Of a stretch of DNA of 64,000 nucleotides, positions 17,087 through 25,742 are shown piece by piece. The DNA is taken from assembly GCF_028368855.1 (NCBI RefSeq), contig NZ_JAQNCY010000007.1, forward strand, positions 124,001 to 188,000. The letters are read 5' to 3'. The position numbers and the translations under genes are program-made. Position 1 is the stretch's first letter. Each line of letters opens with the position of its first letter. Origin of the DNA: Leisingera sp. SS27 (lineage in GTDB: Bacteria; Pseudomonadota; Alphaproteobacteria; Rhodobacterales; Rhodobacteraceae). The notes beneath the pieces are model-generated. The model was given only the letters and a program-made list of their open reading frames with translations, ran no database searches and was not told the DNA's origin.

Positions 17087-18195
17087 TGCTGATCATCAAA
17101 ATCATCTCTGAAGAGCTGGAGGATCGGTTTGTCAGCCTCGGCGAAGGTGTGCATGCCGTCGGCTCAAGCATCAGTTCCGATATTGTGCTCCTGGAGGAGC
17201 AGATCGACCCGCTGCATTTTCTGATCAAGGTGTCCCCTCATGGCGTGGAAGTGGAAATGTCGCCGGACTCCAGCGGTTATTTTCAAAGCAGCGGCGAACC
17301 TGCAGGCCGTCCAGCCGCACCGGGATCCGTGCTGCAATGGGGCTGGGGCGACAGCCTGACGATTGGCGGAACGCAGATCAAGATGCAGGGCGAAATGCTG
17401 AGCTCCCCAACAGCTTCCCTGCCGCAACCGGCACCGGCCGGAAAGCCGGCACAGGGCTGGCGGATCAAGCTGGCTGGAAGCGTTGCAATTGGCCTGATGG
17501 CCGGCGTTCTCTTGCTGACTCAGGTTGGCGCAGTTGAAACTGAGCTGCCCGGAACAGGATCAAGGGAAGCGCCTGAAACCGCTAGCCCTGCAAAGGCTAT
17601 GGACCCGACCCTTGCCGCGCAAACTACCATCCCAGACCGGCAGGAAATTCTTGCCGGGCTTGAAGCGCTTGGCCTGCAGGTAACCGGCCTTGCCCGATCA
17701 GGCGATGCCTGGACCGGAGTCCTGCGGGTCACGGACAGGGCTGAGCAAGAGCGGATAGAGGCCGCCCTGTCCGACTCGGCCCCGCATTTTTCTCCGCGCT
17801 TTTTTGCGGACGACCGGTTGGCCGAGGCTGCGGAAGTCGTCGTTGAAAGCTTGGCCCTGGGAGCAACAATCGAGACCGTCGATGAGGGTGTGGTCAGCGT
17901 ATCCGGGCTGACCGCAGACGCCCCCAAGGCGCAGATGCTGCGAACCAGCCTGCTTGCTGATGTCCCGGGCCTGAAAAGTGTCGTCTACGACAGCCGCCTG
18001 CAGGAAACTGCCGCGATGGTCGAAAGCAAAATCGCCGGAACCTGGGCAGGTGATTTCCCTTATGTGCTTCTGGAAGACGGAAAAACAGTCCGCCCGGGCG
18101 AAACGATCGGCAAAGACGCCAAGCTCATACAGGTGCATCAGAAGTCAATTGTTATCGAGATCAGCGGCTCCCGGCAGAAAGTGGAGCTGCAATGA
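17086..18195 (+). CDS. sctD: T3SS inner-membrane ring protein SctD (YscD/PrgH type)
   Basis: A 369-aa protein in SctD order: a cytoplasmic FHA-like domain (about residues 1-105), a Pro-rich linker, one membrane helix (about 126-146) and a periplasmic part with ring-building/BON-like repeats. The outer ring of the inner-membrane platform is its known role, with SctJ. Its ATG overlaps the stop of the preceding small gene and its stop overlaps the next ATG (ATGA), so the operon is tightly coupled. The N-terminal domain is shorter than some YscD proteins. Confidence 0.82.
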   Translation: MLIIKIISEELEDRFVSLGEGVHAVGSSISSDIVLLEEQIDPLHFLIKVSPHGVEVEMSPDSSGYFQSSGEPAGRPAAPGSVLQWGWGDSLTIGGTQIKMQGEMLSSPTASLPQPAPAGKPAQGWRIKLAGSVAIGLMAGVLLLTQVGAVETELPGTGSREAPETASPAKAMDPTLAAQTTIPDRQEILAGLEALGLQVTGLARSGDAWTGVLRVTDRAEQERIEAALSDSAPHFSPRFFADDRLAEAAEVVVESLALGATIETVDEGVVSVSGLTADAPKAQMLRTSLLADVPGLKSVVYDSRLQETAAMVESKIAGTWAGDFPYVLLEDGKTVRPGETIGKDAKLIQVHQKSIVIEISGSRQKVELQ

Positions 18196-18647
18196 ATACC
18201 GCCGGACCTGAATTCAATGCAGACGACATGTTTGTGCTGGGGAACATCGCCGCAACAGCGATCAAAACCGGGTATGGCGATTTGGCCCAACCGCTTTTGA
18301 AGCTCATCCAGGAAGAACGCCCCGCCAACGCCGGCGCATTTGTTCTGGAAGCCATGTACCTGCATTCCATTGGTCAGACAGAAGAGGCCCGGCTTTTTCT
18401 GGAAACATCCGGCGCCTTTCAGACAGAGAACAATCGCGACGAGGCCGTCGCCTTCCATCTCTACCTGCTGCAACAGGCTGGCAGCATTGAGCAGGCTCAT
18501 GAGCTCGGCCAGGCTTACCTGGCAGAAGAACTTGTCACATCGCCGTCAGCAATTGCCGCGGTTTCCACCGTCATCGCCGAATGCGCCGATGAGCTTTTCG
18601 AAACCATCGAAGCTTCAGACGAAATACCCCATTCGGAGGACGCGTAA
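18192..18647 (+). CDS. TPR-like T3SS chaperone (SctG/YscG type)
   Basis: A 151-aa all-helical protein with TPR-like helix pairs (LAQPLLKLIQEERPANAGA, then MYLHSIGQTEEARLFLE). Proteins of this size and place are SctG/YscG chaperones that hold the needle subunit in the cytoplasm, or HrpG/PscG relatives. It overlaps sctD by 4 bp and abuts the next gene directly. The needle subunit it would bind is not clearly present nearby. Assignment is from fold impression and gene order. Confidence 0.6.
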   Translation: MNTAGPEFNADDMFVLGNIAATAIKTGYGDLAQPLLKLIQEERPANAGAFVLEAMYLHSIGQTEEARLFLETSGAFQTENNRDEAVAFHLYLLQQAGSIEQAHELGQAYLAEELVTSPSAIAAVSTVIAECADELFETIEASDEIPHSEDA

Positions 18648-19049
18648 ATGATCTCAGCCACCAGCAACGCAACGGCGGCGCCATCGCTGCCTGCCCAGGA
18701 AGAAGCCGGCGTGCCCGGAATTGCCAAGAACTTCAGCGAGACGCTGAAGGGGTATGAGCGGCACATCTCCGGCGATATTGAAAAATCGCTGGAGCCCGGC
18801 AGCGCGATACTCAAACTTCCCCAGCACGTTCAGGATCAGTTCAAGAAGTGGGATGACCAGTTCACTGATCCCGAAACCCGGGCGCTGATGGAAGCTGTTA
18901 AAAAGAAGATCATCGAGATGCACAACAGCAACACGGACTACATCCGCGACAAGGTGAAATCAAACGCTGACAAGATAAAGATCGAGTTTGCCATCAAGGC
19001 AATCAGCAAGACGACAAATGGCATCCAGCAAATCCTGTCTGCGCAATGA
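18648..19049 (+). CDS. T3SS inner-rod-like protein (SctI; needle-type SctF possible)
   Basis: A 133-aa helical protein with a disordered N-terminus and a C-terminus (FAIKAISKTTNGIQQILSAQ) like those of rod and needle subunits, which polymerise through the C-terminal helix. It lies directly before sctJ, the place of sctI in Yersinia-type loci, so SctI is favoured. Needle subunits are shorter (about 80 aa) but end similarly, so SctF cannot be excluded. It begins right after the TPR gene stop. Confidence 0.6.
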   Translation: MISATSNATAAPSLPAQEEAGVPGIAKNFSETLKGYERHISGDIEKSLEPGSAILKLPQHVQDQFKKWDDQFTDPETRALMEAVKKKIIEMHNSNTDYIRDKVKSNADKIKIEFAIKAISKTTNGIQQILSAQ

Positions 19050-19080
19050 TGCACCTGCGGGCTGCGACAGGTCGCGCGTC

Positions 19081-19854
19081 ATGATCCGGGACTCGCTTGG
19101 CAATCTCCGTTGCTGGTGCAAGCTGGCAGTGTTCGCAGCCGCCGTCTTCCTGGCGGGCTGCCAGGTGGAACTGAACAGCAATCTGGAAGAGCGCGAAGCA
19201 AACGAGATGCTGTCCAAGCTGCTGGGCCACGGTCTTGCCGCCTCTAAGGAAAAACAGGATGGCAGCGTCACGCTTTTTGTTGAGAAATCCCAATTCGGTG
19301 CAGCGGTTGAATTGCTGAACGCATATGGCCTGCCGCGCCGCAAGTTCGTCAACATGGGTGAAGTTTTCAGTACCGACGGGCTTGTCGCCAGCCCGATGCA
19401 AGAGTGGGCCCGCTTCAATTTTGCCCTGAGCCAGGAGCTGTCCAAGTCGATCTCCTCGCTGCCCGGCGTGGTTTCTGCGGAGGTGCACATAGCAAACCCC
19501 CGCAATACCAAACCGTTTGAAGACCCGCCGCCGCCCAGTGCATCCGTTCTGGTGGTCATCGGCGAAGACTACATAACCGAAAACCTGATCCCGCAGATCA
19601 AGCAGCTGGTCTCCTTCAGCATTGAAAACATTGATTACGAACGGGTCGGCGTGGTGTTGTCTCCGGTTCCTCCGCCCAAGGTCGAAACGGGTCAAATGGT
19701 CAGCTTTGCCGGTCTGCTTGTGCATCAGAGCAGCCTGCAAACTGCCAGGTTCCTGGCAGGTGCTGCAGCGTTGCTGGCGGTAATTGGCCTTGCAGGCTCC
19801 TTTGGAATCTTCAAATGGCTGCAAGGCCGCGGCAGCGGGAGGTCGGCACCTTGA
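19081..19854 (+). CDS. sctJ: T3SS inner-membrane ring lipoprotein SctJ (YscJ type)
   Basis: A 257-aa lipoprotein with a signal peptide and lipobox FLAGC (Cys27). The two ring-building motifs of the YscJ family follow (LNSNLEEREANEMLSKLL, then ALSQELSKSISSLPGVVSAEVHI). A C-terminal membrane helix at about residues 219-245 matches the two-anchor SctJ type. It forms the inner ring with SctD. ATG 19081 is chosen because it gives the signal peptide; the frame is open further upstream. The stop overlaps the start region of the next gene. Confidence 0.9.
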   Translation: MIRDSLGNLRCWCKLAVFAAAVFLAGCQVELNSNLEEREANEMLSKLLGHGLAASKEKQDGSVTLFVEKSQFGAAVELLNAYGLPRRKFVNMGEVFSTDGLVASPMQEWARFNFALSQELSKSISSLPGVVSAEVHIANPRNTKPFEDPPPPSASVLVVIGEDYITENLIPQIKQLVSFSIENIDYERVGVVLSPVPPPKVETGQMVSFAGLLVHQSSLQTARFLAGAAALLAVIGLAGSFGIFKWLQGRGSGRSAP

Positions 19855-19865
19855 GTTTTGCCAAG

Positions 19866-20480
19866 ATGTCAGCACGCCCTTCGGAGTATGTGGTGCCCGA
19901 TCAGTTTCAAGCCATGACAGGGCTGAACAACCCGGCTCTGGCTGCATCTCTGTGGCAGACTCCGATGCTGCGGCTCTCTATTGATGACTTCCTGCGCGAC
20001 AGCTTGCTGCCACTGCCGCAGCTGCCCGGCGATACAGCGGGCATGTATGAAAGCATAGTCTTCAGCAGCCGTGACGAATTGCTGCGTCTGGCGCGGATTC
20101 AGTCGGTGCTGATTAACTTTTCAGCCGTGATTTCAACAACACAGAGCCAGCGGCTCAATACAGTGATCGAATGGTGCGGGGATGCCCGTGTTCTGGATGT
20201 CCTGCGCAAAGGGAATCTGCCAGTCTTCGCAGCCTTTCCCGTCCTTTCCAGCCTCTCGATTGACATGCTTGAGCTCTACGCCGGGCATGTTCTCACTCAT
20301 CTGATCGGGGTTCTGCCCAAGGCTTGCCGCCAGCGCCTGTTGCTGCGGTTTCCAGCCGGAACCTTTGCCGGGGAGAAGGTTTTTCCGGCCGAAGATCCCG
20401 ACAGGCAGGTTTTTGAGACTTACGTGCGCCTTGCGGTGCCGATTTGGTCTTCCGGGGAGGCGCAGGATGCGCAGGATTGA
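19866..20480 (+). CDS. sctK: T3SS sorting-platform protein SctK
   Basis: A 204-aa soluble protein between sctJ and sctL, the invariable place of sctK. The internal pattern (YESIVFSSRDELLRLARIQSVLINFSAVIS) is helical and SctK-like, though this family is poorly conserved. SctK is known to link the cytoplasmic sorting platform to the SctD ring. TTG 19851, overlapping the sctJ stop, is an alternative start. The gene overlaps sctL by 14 bp. Confidence 0.65.
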   Translation: MSARPSEYVVPDQFQAMTGLNNPALAASLWQTPMLRLSIDDFLRDSLLPLPQLPGDTAGMYESIVFSSRDELLRLARIQSVLINFSAVISTTQSQRLNTVIEWCGDARVLDVLRKGNLPVFAAFPVLSSLSIDMLELYAGHVLTHLIGVLPKACRQRLLLRFPAGTFAGEKVFPAEDPDRQVFETYVRLAVPIWSSGEAQDAQD

Positions 20481-21081
20481 GCTGCCAGGCCAGGCTCCTA
20501 TGCCGGCCAACGGGATCATCCGCGGGGATCTGCTTGCCGCTGTCAATGAAGCCGATGCCTGTGTCGCTGCGGCCAGGGTTTGGGCGGAACAGGAGCAGCT
20601 CAGGATCACCGAATTGGCCAAGGAAACGGAGGCCAAGGCGCTGCAATCCGGCTACGAGGCTGGCCTGCAGCTGTTTGCCGAGGCCAGCGGGCGCCTGGAT
20701 GCCGCCCGGCAAGATCTGGCCGGCAGGGTTGAAGAGCTGGTTACCCGCAGCCTGCGCCAGGTGCTTGGCGGCATGCCCAAGGCGGATCTTCTGGAAGCGA
20801 CATTTGCTTCGGTCCTGGCTGAACTCAGATCCGAAACCGCCCTCGTTGCACGGGTGCATCCGGATCACGCCAGCGCGTTTGCTCATGCAGTGCAGGCCTT
20901 TCGCGACCGCTTTGGCAGCCAGGTGCAAATCAGTGCTGAATTCGATCAGTCCATGTCAGCAGACGACTGCATGATCTACACCGATACAGAGGTCATCAAC
21001 GCCAGCGTGCCAGTCATGGTCGAACAGCTGATCACCGCATTTGTGAAAACCGCGGAACGGGGTGGCACAGATGCAGTCTGA
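20467..21081 (+). CDS. sctL: T3SS ATPase regulator/stator SctL
   Basis: A 204-aa protein with a long helical, coiled-coil N-terminal half ([22 protein letters not shown] ...) and a compact C-terminal domain ([15 protein letters not shown]). This is the FliH/SctL layout. It holds the ATPase SctN and connects it to the C-ring. ATG 20467 lies within the end of sctK and the stop lies within the start of sctN, as in a coupled operon. Confidence 0.8.
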   Translation: MRRIELPGQAPMPANGIIRGDLLAAVNEADACVAAARVWAEQEQLRITELAKETEAKALQSGYEAGLQLFAEASGRLDAARQDLAGRVEELVTRSLRQVLGGMPKADLLEATFASVLAELRSETALVARVHPDHASAFAHAVQAFRDRFGSQVQISAEFDQSMSADDCMIYTDTEVINASVPVMVEQLITAFVKTAERGGTDAV

Positions 21082-22387
21082 CCCGAAAAACCGCAAGGAA
21101 GGCCTGGACAGCACTGGCCCGGCAATCTTCAAGAAATACGGGCGGGTGCAGAATGTTTCGGGCGCGGTGGTCCGGGCCACCGGCAACTACAGCATCGGCG
21201 AAATTTGCTCCATCACCCGCGCCAGCCAGGACCCGATCCTGGCCGAGGTGGTTGGCTTTGACGGCCCCGAGGCGCTGCTAACCCCTTACGGCTTCTCCAA
21301 TGGCATGTCCTATAACTCTACCATCCGGCCGGTCATGCCCGAGTTTCTGGTTCCCGTGGGCGAAGCGATGACAGGCCGGGTCGTGAACGGCCTGGGCAAG
21401 CCGATTGACGGCGGCCCCGCGATCGAGACAGAACAGTTCTACCCCGGCATGCGCCCTCCCCCCGACCCGATGAGCCGCCCGGTCATTGACAGGCCGTTTT
21501 CGCTCGGCGTACGGGCATTAGACGGGGTTTTGACCTGCGGCGACGGGCAGCGGGTTGGCATTTTTGCCGCCGCGGGCGGCGGCAAGTCCACCCTGATGTC
21601 CATGCTGGTCAAATTTGCGGAATGCGACCGCTGCGTAATTGCACTGATCGGCGAGCGCGGCCGCGAAGTCCGGGAATTCGTCGAACACCAGCTGGGTCCG
21701 GAAGGCATGGCAAAATCCATCGTGATTGTCGCCACGTCAGACAGCCCGGCCATCGAACAGGTCAAGGCTGCCTACAGCGCAACGGCCATTGCCGAGTACC
21801 ACCGCGACCGCGGAGAACGGGTGCTGTTGCTGATGGACAGCCTGACCCGGTTCGCCCGGGCGCAGCGGCAGATCGGTCTCTCCGCCGGCGAACCGCCAAC
21901 GCGCCGCGGGTTTCCCCCCTCGGTCTTTGAACGCCTGCCCTCGCTGCTGGAACGCACGGGCAAGAACGAACACGGCTCGATTACTGCACTTTACACGGTG
22001 CTGGTCGAGGGCGACGACATGAATGAGCCAGTAGCAGACGAGGTGCGTTCGCTGCTGGACGGGCATATTGTGCTGTCCCGCAAACTGGCGGCCTCCGGCC
22101 ATTACCCGGCGATTGACGTGCTCAGCAGCGCCAGCCGGGTTTTGGGAGCCATCACCAGCGAAGACCACCAGGCAGTCATCGGCAAGATGCGGGGCCTGCT
22201 TGCAAAATACCAGGAGATAGAGCTGCTCGTCCGGATCGGCGAGTACATCGAAGGCTCGGACCCCGAAGCAGACGCGGCAATACACTACAAGCCGCTCATT
22301 GACGGCTTCCTCAGGCAGCGGACCAGTGAGTTTTCCTCTTACGAAGACACCCTGTCGCAGCTGTTCGAGATGCTCGGCCATGCGTGA
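21071..22387 (+). CDS. sctN: T3SS ATPase SctN
   Basis: A 438-aa ATPase of the FliI/SctN class. It shows Walker [15 protein letters not shown] (Lys172), the family motif [11 protein letters not shown], Walker [19 protein letters not shown], and [26 protein letters not shown]. It forms the hexamer that unfolds effector-chaperone complexes at the export gate. ATG 21071 is chosen; GTG 21062 is in frame. The stop overlaps sctO by 8 bp. Its presence with sctK and sctO supports a non-flagellar system. Confidence 0.95.
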   Translation: MQSDPKNRKEGLDSTGPAIFKKYGRVQNVSGAVVRATGNYSIGEICSITRASQDPILAEVVGFDGPEALLTPYGFSNGMSYNSTIRPVMPEFLVPVGEAMTGRVVNGLGKPIDGGPAIETEQFYPGMRPPPDPMSRPVIDRPFSLGVRALDGVLTCGDGQRVGIFAAAGGGKSTLMSMLVKFAECDRCVIALIGERGREVREFVEHQLGPEGMAKSIVIVATSDSPAIEQVKAAYSATAIAEYHRDRGERVLLLMDSLTRFARAQRQIGLSAGEPPTRRGFPPSVFERLPSLLERTGKNEHGSITALYTVLVEGDDMNEPVADEVRSLLDGHIVLSRKLAASGHYPAIDVLSSASRVLGAITSEDHQAVIGKMRGLLAKYQEIELLVRIGEYIEGSDPEADAAIHYKPLIDGFLRQRTSEFSSYEDTLSQLFEMLGHA

Positions 22388-22865
22388 ATTTGCCTCCCTC
22401 GTTTCGGTCCGGAACCGCAAGCTGGACCGGTTCCGCAGTGCTGAACAGGCCGCCAAGCGCGTGCGGGTTGCGGCAGTGAAGGCCGTCGAGGACGCCCGCG
22501 CTGCGGTGGAGGATTACCGCAAGGAAATCATGACACTTGAAATCGACTTGCTGAATGAAGTGCTCAATACCCGAGTGGCGGTCACCGATCTCACCGCCAT
22601 TGAACAGACCCTGAAAGCGGCAGAGGAAAAGGCCGTCGCGCTGATGGATGACGTCCGGCAGGCCGAAGAGGAGCTGCAGGAGGCAGAAGCCGCGCAGCGG
22701 CAGGCAAGCCTGGACAAACGGGCGGCGCAGGCGTCTTTGAACAAGAGCACTGAAATTCTGAACATTCTGAAAGAAGAGCACAAGGCAGCCCTCGCCCACG
22801 CCGAAGACGCCGAAATCGACGCCTTTGTTGAAACCCGCTTTGGACGGGCAAGGGCGTCGAGATGA
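22380..22865 (+). CDS. sctO: T3SS central stalk protein SctO
   Basis: A 161-aa protein that is almost wholly coiled coil ([20 protein letters not shown]). It lies directly after the ATPase gene, the standard place of the YscO/FliJ-type stalk that connects SctN with the SctV ring. It starts 8 bp inside sctN and ends 4 bp inside sctQ. The usual sctP gene does not follow it. Confidence 0.8.
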   Translation: MREFASLVSVRNRKLDRFRSAEQAAKRVRVAAVKAVEDARAAVEDYRKEIMTLEIDLLNEVLNTRVAVTDLTAIEQTLKAAEEKAVALMDDVRQAEEELQEAEAAQRQASLDKRAAQASLNKSTEILNILKEEHKAALAHAEDAEIDAFVETRFGRARASR

Positions 22866-24019
22866 ACAAGTTTGCCGGGTTCCCGAAAATCGCCCCGGAT
22901 GCGGCCGCACTGTGCAATTTGCTTGCAGGACGGCAGTGGTTTTTTGACGGCGAGTTTCGGGTTTTCGGATCGGATACCGAAACCGTGCCTTATTCCATAG
23001 GCATTGTCTTTCAGGGGATGGAGGCGCTTCCGGACCAGCTGATAGGGATATCCGCCGAAACCGGCTTTGGAAGTTTCGACCTCTTTGTTGCCCCCGAACT
23101 GGTCAGCCGCGTCTGCGATCTCTGCCTGCCAGGCTGGGAGCAGGAGCCCGCGGCCGCTGTCCGTACAGACTGGCTGGCCATGTATGCGCTGTCGCAAGTG
23201 CTCGAGACCATCGGCCTGACCCAAGAAATCGAAGCCGCCTGGGCAGAACAGGGCCTGATGCGTCTCGGACCGCAGGACCTTGCCGGTGCCATCGGCGGCA
23301 CGGTTTTTCTGGACGGCGCAGGATATGCCTTTGCCATCCGTACCTGGTCCGTGCAGGCGGATACCGTGACAGCCCTTGCAAATCAGATCGCAGACTCGCG
23401 CGTCAGTCTGGCCGACCCGGGATTTCAATTCGGTGTCCAGACCGCGCCACGGATGGTTGCGCTCGGTGATTTCCGGATCCTGTCGCCGGGCGACATTCTT
23501 CTGCTTCCGTCAGGCGCACAGGGCATTCCAATTCAGGCCCGGCTTGGCCCGGACAGACTTTGGGACGGAACACTGGGGAACGATGGCGTTGCCACGTTTC
23601 AAGGCCAAGGCAATTGGGGAAACAGCATGCAGGAACAAGATTTTTTTTCGTCGGAGCTGTCCGAGTACGACGCACAAGCAGACGGGTATTCAGAGGACGG
23701 CGGCGCGGACTGGCTGGAGGCTGAAAGCACCATTCAGGACGCAGAACCGGATGGCATGCAGCCTCCCGCACAGGGATTTCCGCTGGAAGACCTGCCAGTG
23801 CGGCTGGATTTCAAACTGGCCTCAAAGACCTTGACGCTGGCAGACTTCAGCCGCCTTGCAGGCGGGTCGGTGCTGGAACTGGAATTCGATCTGAGCACCG
23901 CGCTCACCATCGAGGCAAACGGCACCCCGGTTGGCACCGGGCAACTGGTTCAGATCGGTGACAGTATCGGGTTGCAGATCGCTAAATGGCATCCGAAGAG
24001 CACTGCCGCAGATGAGTGA
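22862..24019 (+). CDS. sctQ: T3SS C-ring/sorting-platform protein SctQ
   Basis: A 385-aa protein whose last 75 residues are a SpoA (SctQ/FliN-type) domain: VRLDFKLASKTLTLADFSRL, GGSVLELEFDL and VGTGQLVQIGDSIGLQI. The N-terminal 300 residues are divergent, as usual for SctQ. An acidic linker (DEYDA-like, about residues 265-295) precedes the SpoA domain. It forms cytoplasmic pods of the sorting platform with SctK and SctL. Starts by ATGA overlap with sctO and overlaps sctR by 8 bp. Confidence 0.85.
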   Translation: MNKFAGFPKIAPDAAALCNLLAGRQWFFDGEFRVFGSDTETVPYSIGIVFQGMEALPDQLIGISAETGFGSFDLFVAPELVSRVCDLCLPGWEQEPAAAVRTDWLAMYALSQVLETIGLTQEIEAAWAEQGLMRLGPQDLAGAIGGTVFLDGAGYAFAIRTWSVQADTVTALANQIADSRVSLADPGFQFGVQTAPRMVALGDFRILSPGDILLLPSGAQGIPIQARLGPDRLWDGTLGNDGVATFQGQGNWGNSMQEQDFFSSELSEYDAQADGYSEDGGADWLEAESTIQDAEPDGMQPPAQGFPLEDLPVRLDFKLASKTLTLADFSRLAGGSVLELEFDLSTALTIEANGTPVGTGQLVQIGDSIGLQIAKWHPKSTAADE

Positions 24020-24665
24020 GGACCTGCCAGCCATCATCCCCACGGCAATTGCAATTATGGGGCTGACATTCCTGCCGTTCCTGGTTGTGATGGGCACGGC
24101 ATTTACCAAGATTTCCATTGTTCTCATGCTGCTGCGCAATGCGCTGGGGGTTCAGCAGGCACCATCCGGGATGGTCATCAACTCCATTGCGCTCACCCTG
24201 ACCGCATTCATCATGGTGCCGGTGGGCGATGCCATTCTGCGGGAGCTGCAACAGCAAAACCTGGGTTTGACGGACTGGGACAGCGCACTCCGGGTCTTTG
24301 ATGTGATGACCACCAATATGTCCGGCTATCTGACCCGGTTTTCCAATGAACGCGAGCTGGAATTCTTCATGGATGCGGCGCGGGCGATCTGGCCGGAAAC
24401 GATGCATGGCTACATCAAACCCGACAACATCTTTCTGCTGCTGCCCGCTCATGTCACCTCGGAAATCACACGGGCCTTTGAAATTGCCTTTCTGCTGTTT
24501 CTGCCCTTTGTGGTCGTGGACATGATCGTCTCCAACATCCTGCTGGCAATGGGCGCAATGATGGTTCCGCCGATGCTGGTGTCCCTGCCGATCAAGATCC
24601 TGCTGTTTGTGGCCGCGGACGGATGGGCCCGGCTGCTCCACGGGCTGATCCTGAGCTATGTCTGA
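24012..24665 (+). CDS. sctR: T3SS export gate protein SctR
   Basis: A 217-aa membrane protein with about four hydrophobic segments and the SctR/FliP signatures: PFLVVMGTAFTKISIVL, LRNALGVQQAPSGMVINS, and the C-terminal DMIVSNILLAMGAMMVPP. Five copies form the export gate core with SctS and SctT. It starts inside the end of sctQ and is followed 11 bp later by sctS. Confidence 0.95.
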   Translation: MSEDLPAIIPTAIAIMGLTFLPFLVVMGTAFTKISIVLMLLRNALGVQQAPSGMVINSIALTLTAFIMVPVGDAILRELQQQNLGLTDWDSALRVFDVMTTNMSGYLTRFSNERELEFFMDAARAIWPETMHGYIKPDNIFLLLPAHVTSEITRAFEIAFLLFLPFVVVDMIVSNILLAMGAMMVPPMLVSLPIKILLFVAADGWARLLHGLILSYV

Positions 24666-24676
24666 CAGGAGCATTC

Positions 24677-24940
24677 ATGTCCCCGAATGAAGTCATGCTG
24701 ACCGCAAAGAACGCTGTTCTGATGGTCTTTTACCTGTCCATGCCAATCATCATCGCCGCGACGGTTGTTGGCCTGATCATTGCCCTGCTGCAGACCCTGA
24801 TTCAGCTGCAAGAGCAAACCCTTGCCTTCGCGGCCAAGCTCGCGGCGGTGGTTGCAATGTTCTTCTTTACCGGCAGCTGGATGTCCTATGAACTGCTTAA
24901 GCTGCTGGAGCAGACGCTTGACCGGATCGGCGGCCAGTAG
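24677..24940 (+). CDS. sctS: T3SS export gate protein SctS
   Basis: An 87-aa protein with two membrane hairpins, typical of SctS/FliQ in size and pattern (AKNAVLMVFYLSMPIIIAA; GLIIALLQTLIQLQEQT). Four copies close the helical gate formed by SctR, SctS and SctT. A GACAGGAG-type site stands before ATG 24677. Confidence 0.93.
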   Translation: MSPNEVMLTAKNAVLMVFYLSMPIIIAATVVGLIIALLQTLIQLQEQTLAFAAKLAAVVAMFFFTGSWMSYELLKLLEQTLDRIGGQ

Positions 24941-24950
24941 GCGCGCGGGA

Positions 24951-25742
24951 ATGGAATTCGAACCCTTTGATACAGGTCTCATCGACTTCGCCATTTCCGG
25001 CACGCTTCTGGTGATGGCCAGATTCACCGCATATTTCGCCGTCTCCCCCTTCTTCAGCAAGCGGGCGATGGGACGCTCCGTTCGTCTGGGCTTCATTCTG
25101 GCCGCAGCCTTCATTTGTGCACCGCCGGTTGTCATGCAGCTGCACAGCACACCGGAATTGGGACGGAATCTGCATGTCCTGGTGCTGAAGGAATTTGTTC
25201 TGGGATTTCTTCTGGGCGTGCTGACCTGGCTGCCGGTGCGCGGTCTGGAGTTTGCAGGCGTGGTTCTGGACACACAGCGCGGAAGCACGCAGGCACAGGA
25301 CTACGATGTTATTTTTGCGGCCCAGACAACACCCACCGCCATTTTGCTGGCGCAGACCTTCAGCGCCTATTTCTTTACCAGCGGCGGGCTGCTGATGGTC
25401 CTGACAATGCTGTTTGAGAGCACCCGCATCTGGCCGCCAACCGCCCCCTTCCCGGACGTTTCGGCCAATTCTTCCGCGCTTCTGATCCAATTCGCGGGCA
25501 TTCTGTTTGTCACTGCCCTGGCGGTCGCCATGCCGATTTCCGGCTTTATGGTGATTGCCGACGTTGTGATCGCCTTCCTCGCCCGCAGCGCCCAAAGCCT
25601 GAATGCCCTGACTTTCGGCATGCCGGTAAAATCCGCGATCATGCTGATCCTGCTCTTCTTCTACCTCGAGATAATCTATCCGAAGATCATGATGACCTTC
25701 GGCGAAGCGCTGGCCATGATGTCAAAGGTTCTGGTGCCGTGA
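24951..25742 (+). CDS. sctT: T3SS export gate protein SctT
   Basis: A 263-aa polytopic membrane protein of the SctT/FliR family with several hydrophobic segments and the LVMARFTAYFAVSPFFSKR start and VRGLEFAGVVLDTQRGS motif. It completes the SctRST gate. Starts 10 bp after sctS. Its TGA overlaps the GTG start of sctU. Confidence 0.92.
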   Translation: MEFEPFDTGLIDFAISGTLLVMARFTAYFAVSPFFSKRAMGRSVRLGFILAAAFICAPPVVMQLHSTPELGRNLHVLVLKEFVLGFLLGVLTWLPVRGLEFAGVVLDTQRGSTQAQDYDVIFAAQTTPTAILLAQTFSAYFFTSGGLLMVLTMLFESTRIWPPTAPFPDVSANSSALLIQFAGILFVTALAVAMPISGFMVIADVVIAFLARSAQSLNALTFGMPVKSAIMLILLFFYLEIIYPKIMMTFGEALAMMSKVLVP